Source of the DNA: Diaphorobacter sp. HDW4B
Lineage (GTDB): Bacteria; Pseudomonadota; Gammaproteobacteria; Burkholderiales; Burkholderiaceae_C
DNA: 64,000 nucleotides
Direction: 5' to 3'
Assembly: GCF_011305535.1 (NCBI RefSeq)
Contig: NZ_CP049905.1
Coordinates: forward strand, 3,532,001 to 3,596,000
Positions within the stretch are counted from its first letter, which is position 1; each line of letters begins with the position of its first letter. Under the pieces are notes generated by a model, which worked only from the letters and a program-made list of their open reading frames with translations, did not search any database and was not told the origin of the DNA. The translations under genes and the position numbers were made by a program. Below are positions 27,041 to 35,392 of this stretch, in pieces.

Positions 27041-28054
27041 ATGCATCGCGCTGGAAAACAGCATCTTTCGCGCCGTCCGGCACTGTTGGCGCTGTTGGCG
27101 CTACCTGCCGCATGCGTCGGCATGATGACGCTGCCCACGTCTGCCTGGGCTGACACCTATCCCAGCAAACCGATTCGCCTGATTGTCCCCTTCGCCCCCG
27201 GTGGCGTGACGGACACCGGTGCCCGCGTGGTGGCGGAAAAGCTCAGCGAGCGTCTGGGCCAACAGGTGGTGGTGGACAACAAGCCGGGCGCATCCGGCAA
27301 CATCGGCACGCAGCTGGCGGCGACGGCTGCGCCCGATGGCTACACGCTGGTCGTGGGTTTTGATGGCACCATGGTGGTCAACCCGCATGTCTACAAGAAA
27401 GTGCCGTTCGACACGCTCAAGGACTTCGCGCCGGTCAGCAAGATTGGCGATGCGGCGCTCATCATCGTCACGCACCCGTCGGTGCCGGTGAAGGATCTGC
27501 AGTCGCTGATTGCGTACTCGAAAAGCACGCCGGGTGGGGTCTCCTACGGCAGCGCGGGCACGGGCAGCACGCCGCATCTGGCGGGTGAACTGCTCAAGGT
27601 GAAGACGGGCGCGAACTTCGAGCATGTGCCCTACAAGGGCGGCGGCCAGGCCATGGCCGATGTGGTGGGCGGCACGCTGCCCATGCTCTACACGGCGGTG
27701 GCGGGCGCATACCAGTTCGTGCAGCGCGGGCAGGTCAGGGCGATTGCGGTGTCCACGGCCAAGCGCCTGCCATCGCTGCCCAATGTGCCGACGGTGGCCG
27801 AATCCGGCGTGCCGGGCTTTGTGGTCAATTCGTGGATCGGCATCCTCGCGCCCGCAAAGACGCCGCAGCCCATCATCGACCGGCTGCAGAAGGAACTGAA
27901 CGCCGTGGTGCACAGCCCGGACACCAAGGAGCGTCTGGCATCGCTGGGCATCGAGTCCTCGGGCAACACGCCAGCGGAATTCCGCGCCGAGATCGAGACC
28001 GACCTGAAGAAATATGCGGATGTAGTGAAGACTGCAAACATTCGTGTGGATTAG
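27041..28054 (+). CDS. Bug/TctC-family periplasmic substrate-binding protein
   Basis: 337 aa. A signal peptide of about 38 residues is followed by the Bug signature YPSKPIRLIVPFAPGGVTDTGAR, then VVVDNKPGASGNIGT, GYTLVVGFDGT and the VPYKGGGQAMADVVGG motif. Bug proteins capture carboxylates or aromatics for tripartite tricarboxylate transporters; no TctA/TctB membrane genes are near, as is usual for the many orphan Bug genes of this family of bacteria. Start ATG 27041 has AAGGAG 8 nt upstream. Third gene of the sigma-54 operon, 40 nt after the lyase. Confidence 0.93.
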   Translation: MHRAGKQHLSRRPALLALLALPAACVGMMTLPTSAWADTYPSKPIRLIVPFAPGGVTDTGARVVAEKLSERLGQQVVVDNKPGASGNIGTQLAATAAPDGYTLVVGFDGTMVVNPHVYKKVPFDTLKDFAPVSKIGDAALIIVTHPSVPVKDLQSLIAYSKSTPGGVSYGSAGTGSTPHLAGELLKVKTGANFEHVPYKGGGQAMADVVGGTLPMLYTAVAGAYQFVQRGQVRAIAVSTAKRLPSLPNVPTVAESGVPGFVVNSWIGILAPAKTPQPIIDRLQKELNAVVHSPDTKERLASLGIESSGNTPAEFRAEIETDLKKYADVVKTANIRVD

Positions 28055-28184
28055 CATCGCTGCCAACCCAAAGCCGCCATCACGCGTTAGAGTGCCGTCC
28101 ACGGCTTGGTCTGCCTGAAAAGGATCATGATGAAGACGATGGATGGTTCGACAACGAGTGCAACTGGAAGAAGAAGGACACCTC

Positions 28185-28685
28185 ATGGCAATGATGCGCT
28201 TGGCGCGCGCGGGTTTGGCAGCAACTCTCGCGGTGGTGACGATGCTGGTCGGGTGTGACGACCAGCGCATCAAGGAACTGGAAGAAGGCCTTTCCACAGA
28301 GGTGGACGTGCGCGCCAAGTTTGGCGAGCCCGCCTACATCTGGCAGGAGTCCGACGGCTCGCGCACCTTCGAATACAACCGTCAGCCCATGGGCGCGCGC
28401 AACTACATGATCACCATCGGCACGGACGGCAAGATGAGCGCCTTGCGCCAGGTGCTCGCGCCGCACAACTTCGAGAAAATCCAGCCCGGCATGACTCAGG
28501 AACAGGTCCGCCGCATGCTCGGCATGCCCGCCAAGGCCATGCCGTACGAACTCAAGCAGACCGTGGAATGGGACTGGAACTGGATCGACCCACCGACAAG
28601 GCAGATGCATTTCACGGTGGTCTTTGGCCCCGATCACCTGGTGAAAAACAGCTACAGCGCCGAAAAGCTCCACGATGGACCATAA
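28185..28685 (+). CDS. BamE/SmpA/OmlA-like lipoprotein
   Basis: 166 aa. It has a lipoprotein signal peptide with lipobox LVGC (Cys at about residue 25: TMLVGCDDQ). The mature part carries two copies of the OmlA-type motif: STEVDVRAKFGEPAYIW and IQPGMTQEQVRRMLGMPAKAM. SmpA/BamE domains support outer-membrane protein assembly; with two repeats and a C-terminal FTVVFGPDHLVKNS segment this is a paralogue rather than canonical bamE. AAGGA lies 7 nt before ATG 28185. It follows the Bug gene by 130 bp and probably has its own promoter. Confidence 0.85.
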   Translation: MAMMRLARAGLAATLAVVTMLVGCDDQRIKELEEGLSTEVDVRAKFGEPAYIWQESDGSRTFEYNRQPMGARNYMITIGTDGKMSALRQVLAPHNFEKIQPGMTQEQVRRMLGMPAKAMPYELKQTVEWDWNWIDPPTRQMHFTVVFGPDHLVKNSYSAEKLHDGP

Positions 28686-28830
28686 GGAGGGGCATCCCCC
28701 TGAGGCGCTGTCGCGCCTTCCCCCTTCTCTCTGCGTGCTTCGCACTCCGGGAAGGGGGACAACGCCAGCGGCCTGGCAAAGCCAGTTCCGCGGCGTTCGC
28801 TGGCATGGCCTGCTCCGCGGCCTTTTGAAT
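28686..28830. repeat. Comamonadaceae-type GC-rich intergenic repeat
   Basis: Begins GGAGGGGCATCCCCCTGAGG and continues through TTCCCCCTTCTCTC...GGGAAGGGGGAC and CGGCCTGGCAAAGCC. I recall very similar intergenic sequence from Acidovorax/Delftia/Variovorax genomes; only one copy is in this window, so family membership rests on memory. It directly follows the BamE-like gene and could form a terminating hairpin. Confidence 0.5.
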
Positions 28831-28886
28831 CTTTGAGCACATAGCGCCACTGGCGATGGGCAGAGCCTTCGTTCAACGACGTCAGA

Positions 28887-29086
28887 CATCTCGCGCAGTC
28901 GCGAGATGTTCCGGGCACGAGCAACGCGAAGTGCCGTGAATACCTCTTCCAGACTGACTTGCGGCAAGCTGTCTGAACGGAGCGCCTTCGGCGCGCAGAG
29001 AGTTTTGCCGCAGGTATTCGAGCGCGTTTTTGGTGACTTTTTGCGCGCAAGCAAAAAGTTACTGCCCAGCCGGGGGCAGTCCCGGC
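28887..29086 (+). repeat. Interspersed repeat of about 190 bp, copy 2
   Basis: Starts with CATCTCGCGCAGTCGCGAGATG (palindrome), then GAAGTGCCGTGAATACCTCTTCCAGACTGACTT, and ends TGGTGACTTTTTGCGCGCAAGCAAAAAGTTACT plus GCCCAGCCGGGGGCAGTCCCGGC-type sequence. Same orientation as copy 1. Confidence 0.8.
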
Positions 29087-29209
29087 CTCAAAAACCAACC
29101 CCTCAGCAGAAGCAAAATCAGGTAGCAACAGTAACCCCGAGGTGACGGGCGAGCTCCTCTGGCTCAGCCACCGGCCGGAGCACTACAACAAGCGGTGAAG
29201 CTCGATAGC

Positions 29210-30112
29210 TCAGTGGGCTGCCTGAACGGCTTGCTCCGCACATTTCATCAAATCCTGTGCCCAGCGAACGCGGGGCGAGGTTCGCTGCCACAACAGGCCC
29301 AGCTGACGCGTCGGCAAGGGCTGCGCGCTTTGGAGTGGTGGCAGCGCGAGCTTGTGCAGCTCACGCCCCTGCACCAGTGTGTCTCCTACATCGGGCACGA
29401 GGCCGACGCCCAGTCCGCGCTCCACCATCATTGCCACGGCCATGACCGAGTTGAGCTCCAAGCAAGCATGGGCACGAACTTCCTGCGCATCGAGATAGCT
29501 TTGCGCCAATTTGCCGCCGGCGAGTGAGCGGTCGTAGCGCACAAGTGGGCGTTTGCGCAGCAACTCCAGCGGGTCGATGTGAGCATCCTTGGGCTGGCAC
29601 AGCAGCACCAGTGTTTCTTCCCGCAGCGCAGACCAGCAGATGGTCTTGGGCAGGTCGAAAGCGGGCTTCAGGCAGATGGCCACGTCGAGCTCGCCCTGAG
29701 CCAGCGCGGTGTATAGCTTGGGCGTGTTGTCCACCGTCACATGCACTTGCACGCCCGGATTGCGCTGCAACAGGCGCTGCAGAACATCGGGAAGAAAGCT
29801 GTGCAGGACGGTGTTCAGCGTTCCAAGCCTGAGTTCGCCGCGATCTGCCTCGGAGGTGACCCAGTCGCGCAGCTCGTCGCAGTCCTGCAAAAGCCGCTGA
29901 CCCTTCTCGAACAACCGTTCACCTGCAGCGGTAGGCCGCACGCTCCGGCCATGGCGTACCAGCAGCGTAGCGTCCAGTTCGCGCTCCAGTGCGCGCATCT
30001 GCTGAGCGACAGCGGCGGGGCTGATGCCCAACTGGCGCGCGGCGTCGGACATGGAGCCGAGCTTCACGACTTTCAAGAAATGGTGGATGTATCGAGTCTC
30101 CATATCCAACAT
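29210..30112 (-). CDS. LysR-family transcriptional regulator
   Basis: 300 aa. N-terminal winged helix-turn-helix (about 4-62: HHFLKVVKLGSMSDAARQLGISPAAVAQQMRALERELDATLL), then a LysR substrate-binding domain with a short hinge. Start ATG 30112 (MLDMETRY) has a GAAGAA run upstream; ATG 30103 is an alternative. It is divergent from the Bug-pcaB-pcaC operon with 94 bp between the start codons, and a perfect palindrome abuts its start. It is therefore the probable regulator of that operon, perhaps responding to protocatechuate-pathway intermediates (inference). Confidence 0.92.
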   Translation of the reverse strand: MLDMETRYIHHFLKVVKLGSMSDAARQLGISPAAVAQQMRALERELDATLLVRHGRSVRPTAAGERLFEKGQRLLQDCDELRDWVTSEADRGELRLGTLNTVLHSFLPDVLQRLLQRNPGVQVHVTVDNTPKLYTALAQGELDVAICLKPAFDLPKTICWSALREETLVLLCQPKDAHIDPLELLRKRPLVRYDRSLAGGKLAQSYLDAQEVRAHACLELNSVMAVAMMVERGLGVGLVPDVGDTLVQGRELHKLALPPLQSAQPLPTRQLGLLWQRTSPRVRWAQDLMKCAEQAVQAAH

Positions 30113-30131
30113 TTTCTTCAAAATGAAGAAA
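30113..30131. promoter_or_regulatory. Palindromic operator between lysR and bug
   Basis: TTTCTTCA-AAA-TGAAGAAA: two 8-bp arms and a 3-bp spacer, immediately next to the lysR start codon and 76 bp before the Bug gene. LysR regulators commonly bind such a dyad near their own promoter. Confidence 0.6.
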
Positions 30132-30206
30132 GCGACGAGCAGTGTTTTTCCGCGTGCGGTCAAGGGACACTTGCGTTATCCATTCAAAGTTCAAAGGAGA
30201 CCGCTC

Positions 30207-31196
30207 ATGCGCTTTGCACCTTCACGCCGCCAGTGGCTGACATCGACGGTTGCGGCTGTCGCCACCGCGCAAATGCCCGCATGGGCGCAGTCACGTACGC
30301 AACCGGTGCGCTTGGTGGTGCCGTTCGCACCAGGCGGCGGCAACGATGTGCTTGCGCGACAGATGGCGCATGGGCTGACCGAGCAGTTCAAGATCAACAT
30401 GATTGTCGAGAATCGCCCCGGCGCTGGGGGGAATCTGGGTACGGAATTCGTGGTGCGAGCAGCCGCAGATGGCGGCACATTGCTGCTTGGGCACACAGGC
30501 ACAGTGTCGATCAACCCGGCGCTCTACGCGGGGCTCAAGTTCGATGCCACCACTGATCTGCAGCCGTTGGCGATGTTTGCGTCTTCCGCACTGTTGCTGG
30601 TGGTTCCTGCATCGTCGCCCCACAAGAACGTGGCCCAGCTGGTGCAGGCCCTGCGCAGCGGCAAGTCCAGATCGTTCAATTACGCATCCAGCGGTTCCGG
30701 CACGGGCGGTCATCTGACGGGCGAGCTGTTCGCACACGAGCTGGGCGTGAAGGCCACGCATGTGCCATACAAAGGAACGACGCCGTCGCTCACCGATGTG
30801 GCAGGCGGAGTGGTGGACTTCAGCTTTGGCGTGATTCCATCGGCCTTGGCCTTGATGAAAACGGGCAAATTGCGCGCACTGGCCATCACCAGCGCCAAGC
30901 GTCATGCGCTGTTGCCACAGGTGCCGACCATTGCCGAAGCAGGCGTTCCGGAGCTGGCAAAGTTCGAGAGCACGCTGACCTACGGCATTCTTGCGCCCAA
31001 GGGGACGGCAAACAACGTGATCAGCCTGCTTGGGGAGCAGATTCTCAAGGTGGCTGCCACACCTTCGTTTCAATCCAAACTGGGCGTGGAAGGTGCTGAA
31101 CCGTTGTTGGGTGATGCGGCTGCATATGGTCAGCGCATCCGTTCGGAAAATACCAAATGGGCGGCGGTTATCAAAGCTTCCAACGTGCAGGTCTGA
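30207..31196 (+). CDS. Bug/TctC-family periplasmic substrate-binding protein
   Basis: 329 aa. The signal peptide carries a twin-arginine-like start (APSRRQWLTSTVAAVATAQMPAWA). The Bug signature follows: QPVRLVVPFAPGGGNDVLARQ, VENRPGAGGNLGTEFV and VPYKGTTPSLTDVAGGVVDFSFG. ATG 30207 has AAAGGAGA 6 nt upstream. It is first in an operon with pcaB and pcaC (9 nt gap to pcaB), so the ligand is likely an aromatic acid or a muconate-type intermediate. No tripartite transporter membrane subunits are present here. Confidence 0.92.
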   Translation: MRFAPSRRQWLTSTVAAVATAQMPAWAQSRTQPVRLVVPFAPGGGNDVLARQMAHGLTEQFKINMIVENRPGAGGNLGTEFVVRAAADGGTLLLGHTGTVSINPALYAGLKFDATTDLQPLAMFASSALLLVVPASSPHKNVAQLVQALRSGKSRSFNYASSGSGTGGHLTGELFAHELGVKATHVPYKGTTPSLTDVAGGVVDFSFGVIPSALALMKTGKLRALAITSAKRHALLPQVPTIAEAGVPELAKFESTLTYGILAPKGTANNVISLLGEQILKVAATPSFQSKLGVEGAEPLLGDAAAYGQRIRSENTKWAAVIKASNVQV

Positions 31197-31205
31197 GGTG
31201 CGCCC

Positions 31206-32549
31206 ATGTCATCCCTGATGCACGACTACCTGACTCCCGAGACGCCGCGTCCGCTGTTTTCCGATGCGCAATGGCTGGAGGCGATGCTGACCTTCGAGTC
31301 CCAGCTTGCTCAGGCCGAGGCGGAATGCAGCGTGATCTCGCAAGACGCAGCAGATGCAATCTCGCGCGCATGCGAGTGCGTCACCATTGACCGCGATACC
31401 TTTGTTCGACAGGCGCGGCAAAGTGGGGCGATCGGTGTTGCGCTGGTTCGCCCGTTGCAGCAATGGCTTTCCAGTCATGCTCCCGATGCCGCCCAGTGGT
31501 TGCATTGGGGCAGCACCACGCAGGATGTGGTGGACACGGCCAATGCGATGCTCACGCAGGAAGCGCTCAAGGATTTGCAGGCATCGCTGGGCGGGCTGTG
31601 CGCGCAATTGGAGCGGCTGGCGAACGAACATGCTGACACGCCGACGATGGCGCGGACACTGATGCAACCCGCGCAGGTGACAAGCTTCGGTTTGAAGTGC
31701 GCACAAATGGCCAGAGCCTTGGTCTGGCAATCCGAGCAATTGAAGAGCGCTGCACAGTCTGCGCTGGTGGTTCAATTGGGCGGCGCTGTGGGCAATCGCG
31801 CAAGCCTTGGAGACAAGGCATTGCCCGTGGAGAAGGCGCTTGCACGTCGTCTGCAGCTTGGCGTTTCAGGGAGCGGATGGCATACGCAGCGGGCTCCATG
31901 GATGCGGCTTGGCATGGAGGTCGCCGTCCTCTGCGGCAGCTTCGCCAAGCTCGCGAAAGACTGGGCTTTGCTGTCGCAGTTCGAAGTGGGAGAAATCAGC
32001 GAATCCACGCACGGAAGCACATCGAGTGCCATGCCCCACAAGCGCAACCCGGTGCACTGCATGCAGGCCATAGCGCTGACGCAGGCCGTGCCGCAGATGG
32101 CGGCGACGCTGCTGTCCTGCATGCCTCAAGCACATGAGCGAGCCTTGGGGGAATGGCAGGCAGAGGTCGCCCAATGGCCAGCGCTGTGGCGACATGCGAT
32201 TGCTGCATGCAGTGCGCTGGAACAGGCAGCCGAAGGCCTTCAGGTACATGAGAGTCGGATGAAGGCCAACATCGATGCGTTGCGGCAGGTGATTTTTTCC
32301 GAGTCATTTGTGCAGGCTTTGGCTCCGCTGCTGGGGCAGGTGAAGGCGAGTGAGCTCGTGAGTGTGCAAAGCGAGCGGGCGCTGACCGAGTCGCGCCCAT
32401 TGGGACTACTGCTGCAGCAATGGCTTGAGCATTCTGTCGAGTCTGGTGCCCCGCGCCATCAGGCCTACGAGATGATAAGCAGCGTGGCCGATTTGGATAA
32501 CGCAGTGGCTGCGTCTGCACACGAATGCCGGAAATTGATGGAAGAATGA
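31206..32549 (+). CDS. pcaB: 3-carboxy-cis,cis-muconate cycloisomerase
   Basis: 447 aa, a fumarase/adenylosuccinate-lyase superfamily enzyme of the protocatechuate branch of the beta-ketoadipate pathway. Signatures: QWLHWGSTTQDVVDTA (about 97-112), RTLMQPAQVTSFGLK and the superfamily motif GSTSSAMPHKRNPVHC (about 270-285, catalytic Ser loop). Length matches bacterial PcaB. It lies between the Bug gene and pcaC; pcaH/G, pcaD and pcaIJ are not in the window. The stop codon is followed directly by the ATG of pcaC. Confidence 0.92.
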   Translation: MSSLMHDYLTPETPRPLFSDAQWLEAMLTFESQLAQAEAECSVISQDAADAISRACECVTIDRDTFVRQARQSGAIGVALVRPLQQWLSSHAPDAAQWLHWGSTTQDVVDTANAMLTQEALKDLQASLGGLCAQLERLANEHADTPTMARTLMQPAQVTSFGLKCAQMARALVWQSEQLKSAAQSALVVQLGGAVGNRASLGDKALPVEKALARRLQLGVSGSGWHTQRAPWMRLGMEVAVLCGSFAKLAKDWALLSQFEVGEISESTHGSTSSAMPHKRNPVHCMQAIALTQAVPQMAATLLSCMPQAHERALGEWQAEVAQWPALWRHAIAACSALEQAAEGLQVHESRMKANIDALRQVIFSESFVQALAPLLGQVKASELVSVQSERALTESRPLGLLLQQWLEHSVESGAPRHQAYEMISSVADLDNAVAASAHECRKLMEE

Positions 32550-33038
32550 ATGCTCCGTCTGCAAAGCCCACCATCTCGAATTGAACTCGCCATGCCCACT
32601 CCCTCCGAAACCTCCATCGAACAAGGCCTCATCAACCGCCGCCGCGTGCTGGGCGATGCCTGGGTGGACCAATCCGTCGCCAACGCCAATGCGGTCAACG
32701 TCGAGTTCCAGCGTCTCATCACGTCCTACGCGTGGGACCAGATCTGGAGCCGCCCCGGGCTGGATCGCCGCACGCGCCGCATCATGGTGCTGGCGATCAC
32801 GGCGTCCATGGGGCGTTGGGACGAGTTCGAACTGCATGTACGCACCGGCCTGCAGGCCCCGCGGGGTGACGAACAGGCCGCGCCGCTTGATCTCGAAACG
32901 CTCAAGGAAGTGCTGCTGCAGACCGCTGTCTACGCGGGCGTTCCAGCGGGCAACACGGGCATGGCGATCGTGCTGAAGGTGGCGCGCGAGTTGGGGCTGG
33001 AGCTGGCACCGGCGGATTTTCACCAGCCGATGCCCTGA
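32550..33038 (+). CDS. pcaC: 4-carboxymuconolactone decarboxylase
   Basis: 162 aa, AhpD/CMD-like fold. It decarboxylates 4-carboxymuconolactone to beta-ketoadipate enol-lactone, the step after PcaB. Features: RRRVLGDAWVDQSVANA, WDQIWSRPGLDRRTRRIMVLAITASMGRWDEFELHVR (active-site His) and LLQTAVYAGVPAGNTG. ATG 32550 follows the pcaB stop without a gap and has GGAAGA just before it, suggesting coupled translation; ATG 32592 (MPTPSETS) would match the usual family length better. Last gene of the Bug-pcaBC unit. Confidence 0.93.
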   Translation: MLRLQSPPSRIELAMPTPSETSIEQGLINRRRVLGDAWVDQSVANANAVNVEFQRLITSYAWDQIWSRPGLDRRTRRIMVLAITASMGRWDEFELHVRTGLQAPRGDEQAAPLDLETLKEVLLQTAVYAGVPAGNTGMAIVLKVARELGLELAPADFHQPMP

Positions 33039-33159
33039 GCCTTTCATCACAGGCGGATCACGACCTTGCCGAGCGGTCCGCGTTGCAGATGTGAACACGC
33101 TCGGGGTGCAGCGTATGCCAGCGTTGTGAGGTCTGATGACGAGTGGGCATGGAGAAATT

Positions 33160-33204
33160 ATTCATAGATGGATGAAAATCCGATAAAAACCAATATCTAT
33201 GAAT
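33160..33204. promoter_or_regulatory. hipBA-type operator, distal dyad
   Basis: ATTCATAGAT (33160-33169) and ATCTATGAAT (33195-33204): perfect 10-bp inverted repeats separated by 25 bp, in an AT-rich stretch upstream of the hipB-like gene. The same words recur at 33274-33319. Confidence 0.8.
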
Positions 33205-33273
33205 TTTTCTTGGAGAAAAACCAGAGTCCGCAGCGAAAAAACCACGCTGTAGCGCAATCGCATCAAAGAAAAT

Positions 33274-33319
33274 ATTCATAGATTTGCACAAATCGAGGAT
33301 TTGAATAACATCTATGAAT
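33274..33319. promoter_or_regulatory. hipBA-type operator, proximal dyad
   Basis: ATTCATAGAT (33274-33283) and ATCTATGAAT (33310-33319), 26 bp apart. The last two bases of the second arm are the first two of the hipB-like ATG (33318). This is a typical autorepression arrangement for an antitoxin. Confidence 0.8.
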
Positions 33320-33779
33320 GCCACGCCAGAACACCAGTCCCGCCGAGTATCCGCAGGCCGTCCTGCGGCAGATTGAGCTGCTTGCGCAGAACATCGTCAT
33401 CGCTCGCAAGCGGCGTGGCGAGACGCAGGCGCAGTGGGCCAAGCGGCTGGGGGTGTCCCAGCCCACGATGGCGCGCATCGAGCGCGGTGATCCGTCCGTG
33501 GCGATGGCGTCGTATGTGATGTGCATGTGGCTCATCAACCAGGCCGAGGGGCTGGCTGATCTGATTGCACCCGACCGCGACAGGGCGGCGCTGGAGCAGG
33601 AGGTTCGCAAGGTGCGCACTTCCGGTCGAAAGTCGACAGCAACGCAGTGGCCCGCAGCGCAAGTGCCAGCACCGACACTGCGTGTGATGGAGCCTCGGCC
33701 TTCGGTCGGCAAGGCCAATGCGGCTGGGCTTGCGGCGCTGCTCAACCCACAAGACCAAGCTGGTGGGATGAAGTCATGA
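33318..33779 (+). CDS. HipB-like antitoxin, XRE-type DNA-binding protein
   Basis: 153 aa. The XRE helix-turn-helix occupies about residues 22-75 (IVIARKRRGETQAQWAKRLGVSQPTMARIERGDPSVAMASYVMCMW). The C-terminal 75 residues are extended and Pro/Arg-rich, longer than E. coli HipB (88 aa). It is expected to bind and neutralise the HipA-like kinase and to repress its own promoter through the two upstream dyads. Its stop overlaps the hipA-like start (ATGA, 33776-33779). Confidence 0.88.
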   Translation: MPRQNTSPAEYPQAVLRQIELLAQNIVIARKRRGETQAQWAKRLGVSQPTMARIERGDPSVAMASYVMCMWLINQAEGLADLIAPDRDRAALEQEVRKVRTSGRKSTATQWPAAQVPAPTLRVMEPRPSVGKANAAGLAALLNPQDQAGGMKS

Positions 33780-35038
33780 CGACCGCATTGCCAGACGGCG
33801 TGACCCCGCGCAGCTACGTTCCGCAGGACAGGCTTTTTCTCTGGGCGCTGATCAACCCGGCGCGGCCCATGCTGGTGGGCGAGCTGCAACTGTCGGCGCT
33901 GGTGCCCGATTGCTCCACGTTCATCTATGGCGCGCAGTGGTGGCATTTTCCATTGAGCGAGGACTTGCCGTTGCTGGCGGGGCAGGAATTCAGCGCAGGT
34001 GAGAAAGGCAGCGCGCCCGGAGCCATCGACGATGCGCGTCCTGATCGCTGGGGCGAGCGCATCATCCGCCATATCGACCGACCTGCGCGGCTGTCGATTC
34101 TGGAGATGCTGCTGTTTGCCGGTGACGATCGTTTTGGTGCGCTGGGCGTTTCTGTGTCGGCCGAGCAATACGTGCCGCGCCATCTCGGGCCTTATCCCCA
34201 GTTGCGCGACTTGGCGCAGTTGAATGCCGCCATCGAAGAGGTGCAGCACCAGTCGCCCGTGACCGACGCCATGCAGCGCCTGCTGCAACCCGGAGTCACG
34301 CTTGGCGGTGCGCGGCCCAAGGCGTTGCTGCAGACCGATCAAGGCCCGCGCGTCATCAAGTTCAGCGAACTTGATGACGCCGTGGACACGCCGCTCATCG
34401 AGCACGCAACGATGACGCTGGCCGCCAAGGCGGGCATCAGCGTGGCGCAAACGGCGGTGCTGCCCATACCGCGCAGCAAGTCACGTCATGCACTGACCAT
34501 CGAGCGGTTTGATCGTCACGAAAACATGCGCTTGCATTGCCTTTCAGCCAGAACGCTGTTGCGCGCCGCAGGGCTGGAGGAGAGCTATGCGGCGCTTGCC
34601 TCCGTGTTGCTGCGCATTGCGCATCCGGACAGGCAGATCGCCATGCGCGAAGAGCTGTTCAAGCGCATGATCTTCAACATCCTCATGGACAACACCGACG
34701 ACCACGAGCGCAACCACAGCGTGCGCATGATGCTCGATGGCTACTACGAACTCACGCCCGCTTATGACGTGGTGCCGTCGCTGCAGAATCTGGGTTATCA
34801 GGCGATGAGCGTCGGCAATTCAGGTGCGGAATCCAGCATCGACAACGCGCTTACGGCCATCAACGAATTTGGCATTCGCAGACCGCGCGCCATCGCGTTG
34901 ATTCAACAAGTGGTGCGCGTCGTCGATCGCTGGAAAGCGCACTTCACCAAGCTGGGCGTGAGCGCATCCGACATGGAGTTGCTGCGCGCCAGCATCGACC
35001 GCGATGCGCTTCGGTTGCAGCGCAAGGCGTATTCCTGA
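33776..35038 (+). CDS. HipA-like serine/threonine kinase toxin
   Basis: 420 aa. It has a HipA N-terminal domain (about 1-120) and kinase domain. Visible motifs: GVTLGGARPKALL (Gly-rich ATP loop, about 177-190), KFSELDD, the catalytic NTDDHERNH (about 305-313) and metal-binding LTPAYDVVPS. HipA kinases phosphorylate targets such as glutamyl-tRNA synthetase and slow growth. Translation is coupled to the antitoxin by the ATGA overlap. The 3' end is 3 bp from the convergent DUF3325 gene, so this pair is tightly inserted next to the iron operon. Confidence 0.9.
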   Translation: MTTALPDGVTPRSYVPQDRLFLWALINPARPMLVGELQLSALVPDCSTFIYGAQWWHFPLSEDLPLLAGQEFSAGEKGSAPGAIDDARPDRWGERIIRHIDRPARLSILEMLLFAGDDRFGALGVSVSAEQYVPRHLGPYPQLRDLAQLNAAIEEVQHQSPVTDAMQRLLQPGVTLGGARPKALLQTDQGPRVIKFSELDDAVDTPLIEHATMTLAAKAGISVAQTAVLPIPRSKSRHALTIERFDRHENMRLHCLSARTLLRAAGLEESYAALASVLLRIAHPDRQIAMREELFKRMIFNILMDNTDDHERNHSVRMMLDGYYELTPAYDVVPSLQNLGYQAMSVGNSGAESSIDNALTAINEFGIRRPRAIALIQQVVRVVDRWKAHFTKLGVSASDMELLRASIDRDALRLQRKAYS

Positions 35039-35041
35039 GCC

Positions 35042-35392
35042 TTATCCCAGCGCCACCGCAAATGCCGCGCTGATGCCGCAGACCACTGCCGCGCAGGCCA
35101 TCAGCCTTGGAAAATAGGGCAGAGCCACCACCACCAGCACGGCGCCCAGAGTCAGAAATCCCCACCAAGCGACAAAGCCCACGGTGGCGCCCAAGCCGGT
35201 GATGCAAGCCCACAGTGACGCGATGAGCAGGGCGCTGCCGATGGCTCGAAAAGTCCATTGTTGAAGTGGCGTGGGGGATCGTCTCCCCGTGACCTGCTCG
35301 CAGTGCCTGTCCATTGCCAGACACAGCGACAGCATTCCTGAAAAGCACAGTGCAGCAGTGCATGCGATGCTGAAGAAAAGTGGTGTCGTCAT
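35042..35392 (-). CDS. DUF3325 inner-membrane protein
   Basis: 116 aa with about four transmembrane helices (TPLFFSIACTAALCFSGMLSLCLAM at the N-terminus, then three helices after the RRSPTPLQQW linker). DUF3325 proteins accompany iron-siderophore operons next to PepSY proteins. ATG 35392 overlaps the stop of the DUF3649 gene (ATGA). It is the last gene of the iron operon. Confidence 0.85.
   Translation of the reverse strand: MTTPLFFSIACTAALCFSGMLSLCLAMDRHCEQVTGRRSPTPLQQWTFRAIGSALLIASLWACITGLGATVGFVAWWGFLTLGAVLVVVALPYFPRLMACAAVVCGISAAFAVALG

Larger units (their letters stand above)
28686..29209. other. Gene-free stretch with two repeat types
   Basis: 524 bp between the BamE-like gene and the LysR gene. 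The first part (28686-28830) is a G/C-rich intergenic repeat type that I recall from Comamonadaceae genomes, with inverted pieces (AGGGGCATCCCCCTG; TTCCCCCTT...GAAGGGGGA). The second part is copy 2 of the window's interspersed repeat (28887-29086). The rest shows nothing I can name. No gene is supported. Confidence 0.65.

Noticed and set aside
29190-29225. TAGCTCAGTGGG, like a tRNA D-arm
   Set aside because: No acceptor, anticodon or T-arm follows, and most of it overlaps the end of the LysR gene.
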